Below the pieces are notes generated by a model. It searched no databases and had not been told where the DNA came from. It was given only the letters and a program-made list of their open reading frames with translations. A stretch of 64,000 bases of DNA from positions 1-64,000 of the forward strand of contig VXAI01000372.1 of assembly GCA_013399305.1 (NCBI GenBank), given 5' to 3'. Below, one piece after another: positions 59,935-64,000 of this stretch. This DNA is from Rostratula benghalensis. Its lineage: Eukaryota; Chordata; Aves; Charadriiformes; Rostratulidae. A program made the position numbers and the translations under genes. Numbering within the stretch: the stretch's first letter is position 1; every line of letters begins with the position of its first letter.

Positions 59935-62900
59935 AATACAATTGTTCCTTTGGTTTCACTTTCTCCTTGAAAAAAAATGAGCTTTTTTCTGAGGTCAGGA
60001 AAAGAGTGAAGTTGCTGCTATCTAAGTGGTCTACGTTACTGGTGAGAGACAGGATCATGGTGAGGACACACCATTTGCTGGGGTTGGAAAACCAGTACAT
60101 CCCATAATCCAGCACTATATTGTATGATCAGAGGCAGATGTGGCCTCATTTGAACATAGTCTTTATGGGAATGATTTAGCCAAACTTTTAATTTTGAACA
60201 GAGAAAAAAATTGAATTAAAACTATCAGGGTCTTTATAAAAAAAAAAAAAAACTAAAAAAACCCTAAAAGGCTATATTTTGTTGACCTAAACATTTTGGT
60301 ACTTATCTTGATATCTGCATGTTGGTTTAGTTGAAAGAAGCCCCTAACATTTTTCATTGACATTTTCTAAATGAAATATGATGGCTTTTCAGTTGAAATG
60401 ACCTTCTGCTTAGAAATTCAAAAGAAAAACATTTCACAAACCCTCAAAAACAAACTAGAAAGGTGGTGAGTCCTAACTGCTTTCCTCCCCCTCTCTCAGA
60501 GCTGTCAGAAAAGCAACAGGAAAAAAAATAGGAAAAAATAAAAGGTTATTATTATGGCCACATTTCTTGCTGCTTACTCAAGCAAAATTCCCAATGGTTC
60601 AAATCCCAAAGCCCCCTTTCAGTTTTCAGTCAGACAAAGAGACGTCCACTGAAGTTAATGAGAAAGCATCCGAAATATGAGTCAAAACTGAGAAAGGACT
60701 TCAGGACTTGGCTTAATGACTTAAGAAGACTGTACCCTGAGTAAGAAGGCATTTGTAATGAAATGTAAGCCCATGATGGCGCAAATGCAATTTAACATGC
60801 CATATTGCTTTTCTTAGCATTACTTTTTCTTTTTAATGTTATTTCTGAGCTCAACATACACAACCAGTCTCAAGGGGTGAGAAGAGAATAGCTGTTCTCT
60901 AACACGGTCTTTCATTTCTGAGCCCTCAGATCAAGCCCTTCAGGACACTAATTATCCAAAGTTGTTATCATCTGACAGCTGTCAATGGCCTCTGCAAAAT
61001 GAGGTGGTGGTGGCAGCGCGGTCCCAGTGGGCATGTGTCAGCATTGTAGAAACATCACTACAGATTGTCTGGTATTTTTGTTGGCAGCCTGAGCATTTAT
61101 GGAAACAAACTTGTATTCTCCCTCCTAGTGTGAGCTACTGCTCTTCACATCTAAAAGAAAGGGGTGGATTGCTGTAGTGTGTGCTCCTCCAGTGTTAATG
61201 CCATTGGTGTATCACCGAAGAGCATGTCACTCTGGTGTTTATGCTGCAGGTCATCTCTAGTGATCTTCAGGCTCTGGAGACGTCGTCTGTACACGCTTCA
61301 GGGACACTGACTCCAGGGAGGAAGATTAATTTGGTAGTTAGCACATTAGCAGGGACTGGGCAGCTCTTGGTAACAGACGTGTTATGGACATGCTCATGTT
61401 CCCCTGGGCCCTCATGTAGGACTTTGGTCCATTTAGCCTCTTGTGTCCCAATTAGTACAGGGTCAGGTACATAAACAGGCAGATAATGGACTTGCACTTC
61501 TCCTCTGTTCCATCCTACCACTAAAACAAAGTGTCTTTGGCATGCAATGGATTGGGAGACCACAGCCCTACAACCCAGCACCAGTTTCAGAGGGAATGGG
61601 GCTGTAAGCAGCACCGCATCTTCACCTCATTGCCAAAATTTCTCTATGTAACATATCACTTTTCATACTTCACAATTAGCTAGGAATAGATTCACCAGAC
61701 TTTCCTACACCAAATCTGCACAGCTCTGCCTGTGTACTTGTGGGTGTAGATGGCTCCTGCTCTGACTCAGCAGCAGCACAGGGGCAAACAGAGCTGTTCA
61801 ACTTAAGTGTCTAACACTCACTGGGCACTCAGCCATCCCCCACCAGCAAACAGGCCAGACTTGATGGTACCAGATGTTTGCTGGATCATCTCCCCTCTAA
61901 CCACTGGGCAAGCCCAGGACCATTTGACACCTACAAACAGGCATATTGAGAGTAAATTCTACAGGCAGCACCCGAAAAATATAAGATAATATAAGACAAT
62001 AATAATAAATTAGTTTTGGAGGAACAGAAATAGCAAGACCCAGTTTCCCTTGGGTTTGTGTCCTCTGCCCTCTAGCCTACACAATCATGACTTCTCCCTT
62101 ATAATCTTAATCCTAAAAAGCAGTAATTCTAAGTTGCTGCACACTGGCTAGCTACATGGCTGCTGCCCTCCAGGTGCCCTCTGGCTAAGAACTGGTACCT
62201 CCTTTCTCTATGTCAGGCTATAATTTCAGAGATTTCTCCTCCAATAGCTGTAAGTTTTCACTCAGCTTCTAAGATCTTTGAAATTCCAGGTGAGAGCATG
62301 CTATTTCCTGACCATGCAAATGAAAATGAGAGATTACCCAAAGCAAGAGAGGACAGGCATGCAAGGTCAGTCCTGTAGCCTGATGCTTGTGGCATTCAGC
62401 CAGACAGATGGGTCTCATTTCTGTTCCCTGCCTTGGACATGTTTTCCATACTTTGTCCCATTTCTGCTCTGCAAACAGTAGGGTTGCACCACTCACAGGA
62501 GGTGCCCCAGTAGGCACAGTGGGGCTTAACCCTCTTTCCAGAACCATGAGTGTATGAAATAGCTGGAAATTGGAGCTCAGATGAATTAAGGTAGTTAAAA
62601 TCCTTCTCCTAATGGCCCCATCATTAGGACACGAGCCTCCCTCAGGAGGAGGGATGTTGTGAGAATAACGCTCAGTTAATGGGTCATCTGTGTACTACAA
62701 CTGTGTAGAGCATTTACAGACAGTTAAATGACAGAAAATCAAGCAGGGTAAAATTAGTAATAATAAGTAAGTTACCACCTCCTCTTTCTGTAATACCTCT
62801 CCCACTTCATTAGATAGAATTTCACTCCTCTGAATATAACAAACTGGGCCAAAAATTCCTGGCAAAACTCAGTCATCCCACTAGCTGTTATGAGTAGCTG

Positions 62901-64000
62901 AAGGAAATCTAATTTGCTTCTTTTCTAGAACTTGCACTGGAGGAGTAAAATTCAAGAAAGGGGGCAAGAAAAAATATTGTGTAATATAACATGATTTATG
63001 TACATGTCTTAGGCAGATAATTCAGGCTGAATGATGCTTAAAAGGCTATTAGAGACTTGCTTCCAGCAATGAAATAGCCTGTACTACTATAAAATGTCTG
63101 CCCAGGGCACTTCAGTGAGTTTGGGATTCTCTTTCTAGATTAGTCAGGGGAAATAGCTGAAGTCTTTGATAACGCAACCTTCTCTTTTTGATTGTGCTGG
63201 AAGAGCTCTGTGCTGTTAGTATGAGGCTGCTGGAGATGACCAAAACATATATTTTTAAATTCACAATTGTTTTAAAAAGTTTTTAAAAGCACTTCTCCAC
63301 ACTGAAATGTTGGGAAATCTTCCATAAGGCTGGTTGGTCATAATAACCAAACAAATACATAACGTATTTCTTAGACCCACATTGAACTGACTGTGATGGG
63401 TAAAGTCTCTCTCCCAGGGACTGAAAGTCTGTTCATTTGCAATGAGCAGAAATGATTGGAATTTCTTCTTTCCAGTCAGAAAACGCTGATTCAAGAAAAC
63501 AACATCCTTTAGCAGGAACTCATTTCTTGTGAGAGACCTGGTGGGAAATGCCTCTGAGCTGCAGGGAAGCCACTGCTCTCGCACAGAGACCCAAAAAGAG
63601 AGTCGTGCACATGGCCAGGCATCTGCCACTGCTGCTGCATCTGCCTGGACATAGCACCCAGCAGTCACAGCAGCCACTGGAGAGGGTGTTTTTCACCAGT
63701 TCTGTGTGAAGCAGCAAATATCACCTAAGACCAAAGTTACATTGTGGCACGCATATCCGTCACAAACCTAGCATGCATTCCACATTGGAGGAGAAAATAC
63801 CAAAGAAACAAAAAAATCCCATGGCATGGGAACAACATTTGCCACTTAGCTCAGATAAAGGGTTTTTAAAAGCCAGTGAAGTCCTTGTCAGACATGGGAA
63901 CTGAAAGAAGCATAAGATATTATTTATTAACATCCTGAAGTCCAAAAACTCCAGAGATGTGGCAGAGGAGTTCTCGTCAGGTATAAAAACCAGGATAGCA
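59935..64000. other. Non-coding, single-copy-looking DNA
   Basis: Four kilobases without a recognised gene or element. An A15 run lies at 60238-60252. Open frames of up to 138 codons (63261-63677, minus) have no recognised motif. The window ends in ordinary sequence, so nothing is known of what follows. Confidence 0.5.
60238..60252. repeat. Poly(A) tract, 15 bases
   Basis: Run of 15 A residues within an A-rich stretch that continues to about 60270 (AACTAAAAAAACCCTAAAAGG). It lies 300 bases beyond the CR1 3' end and is separate from it. Confidence 0.85.

Noticed and set aside
60596..60606. GGTTCAAATCC, like a tRNA B box
   Set aside because: No matching A box or cloverleaf arms are found at the right distance.

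Overview
The window looks like a bird (or other archosaur) nuclear genome with no convincing protein-coding gene of the host. The diagnostic signal is a set of CR1 LINE retrotransposon fragments. They carry the typical 3' end: a 'GGTTGGACTAGATGATCTnnAAGGTCCCTTCCAACC' type motif (degenerate in places) followed by copies of an ATTCTRTGA-like octamer. Their translated parts match CR1 ORF1 (Cys-rich segment plus SGNH esterase-like domain) and ORF2 (EEP endonuclease, linker, reverse transcriptase C-terminus). Low repeat density, few CpGs outside one patch, and only short homopolymers as simple repeats also fit a bird. I cannot name the species.

Layout. Positions 1-4559 are unannotated single-copy-looking DNA. 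A long, decayed, sense CR1 copy lies at about 4560-7510. It has a GC/CpG-rich 5' leader, ORF1 broken by frameshifts, and the ORF2 endonuclease part with in-frame stops. It ends abruptly where the reverse transcriptase should start. A CR1 3' tail (+) lies at 8676-8857. An antisense, internally deleted CR1 (ORF2 linker joined to the 3' end, reverse transcriptase missing) lies at 10895-11775. Ten kilobases of non-repetitive DNA follow. A small CR1 tail is at 21850-21923 and a better preserved CR1 3' end at 22721-23130. Positions 23131-34255 are again single-copy-looking. A nested pair of antisense CR1 copies is at 34256-35060, and a CR1 tail (+) at 35798-35875. A 23 kb stretch without recognised elements follows, then a 0.93 kb sense CR1 (end of the reverse transcriptase to the 3' end) at 59002-59934, and single-copy-looking DNA to the end.

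No rRNA, tRNA, CRISPR, operon or bacterial-type feature was seen. The ORFs outside CR1 are short, sit in every frame and show no family signature I recognise. The window is therefore best read as an intergenic region or large intron. Several AT-rich stretches with dense homeodomain, POU or TCF-like words look like conserved regulatory DNA, but this needs alignment to other genomes. One possible last exon (58339-58419 with a poly(A) signal at 58850) and one 25-base near-perfect palindrome (27166-27190) are the main non-CR1 observations.
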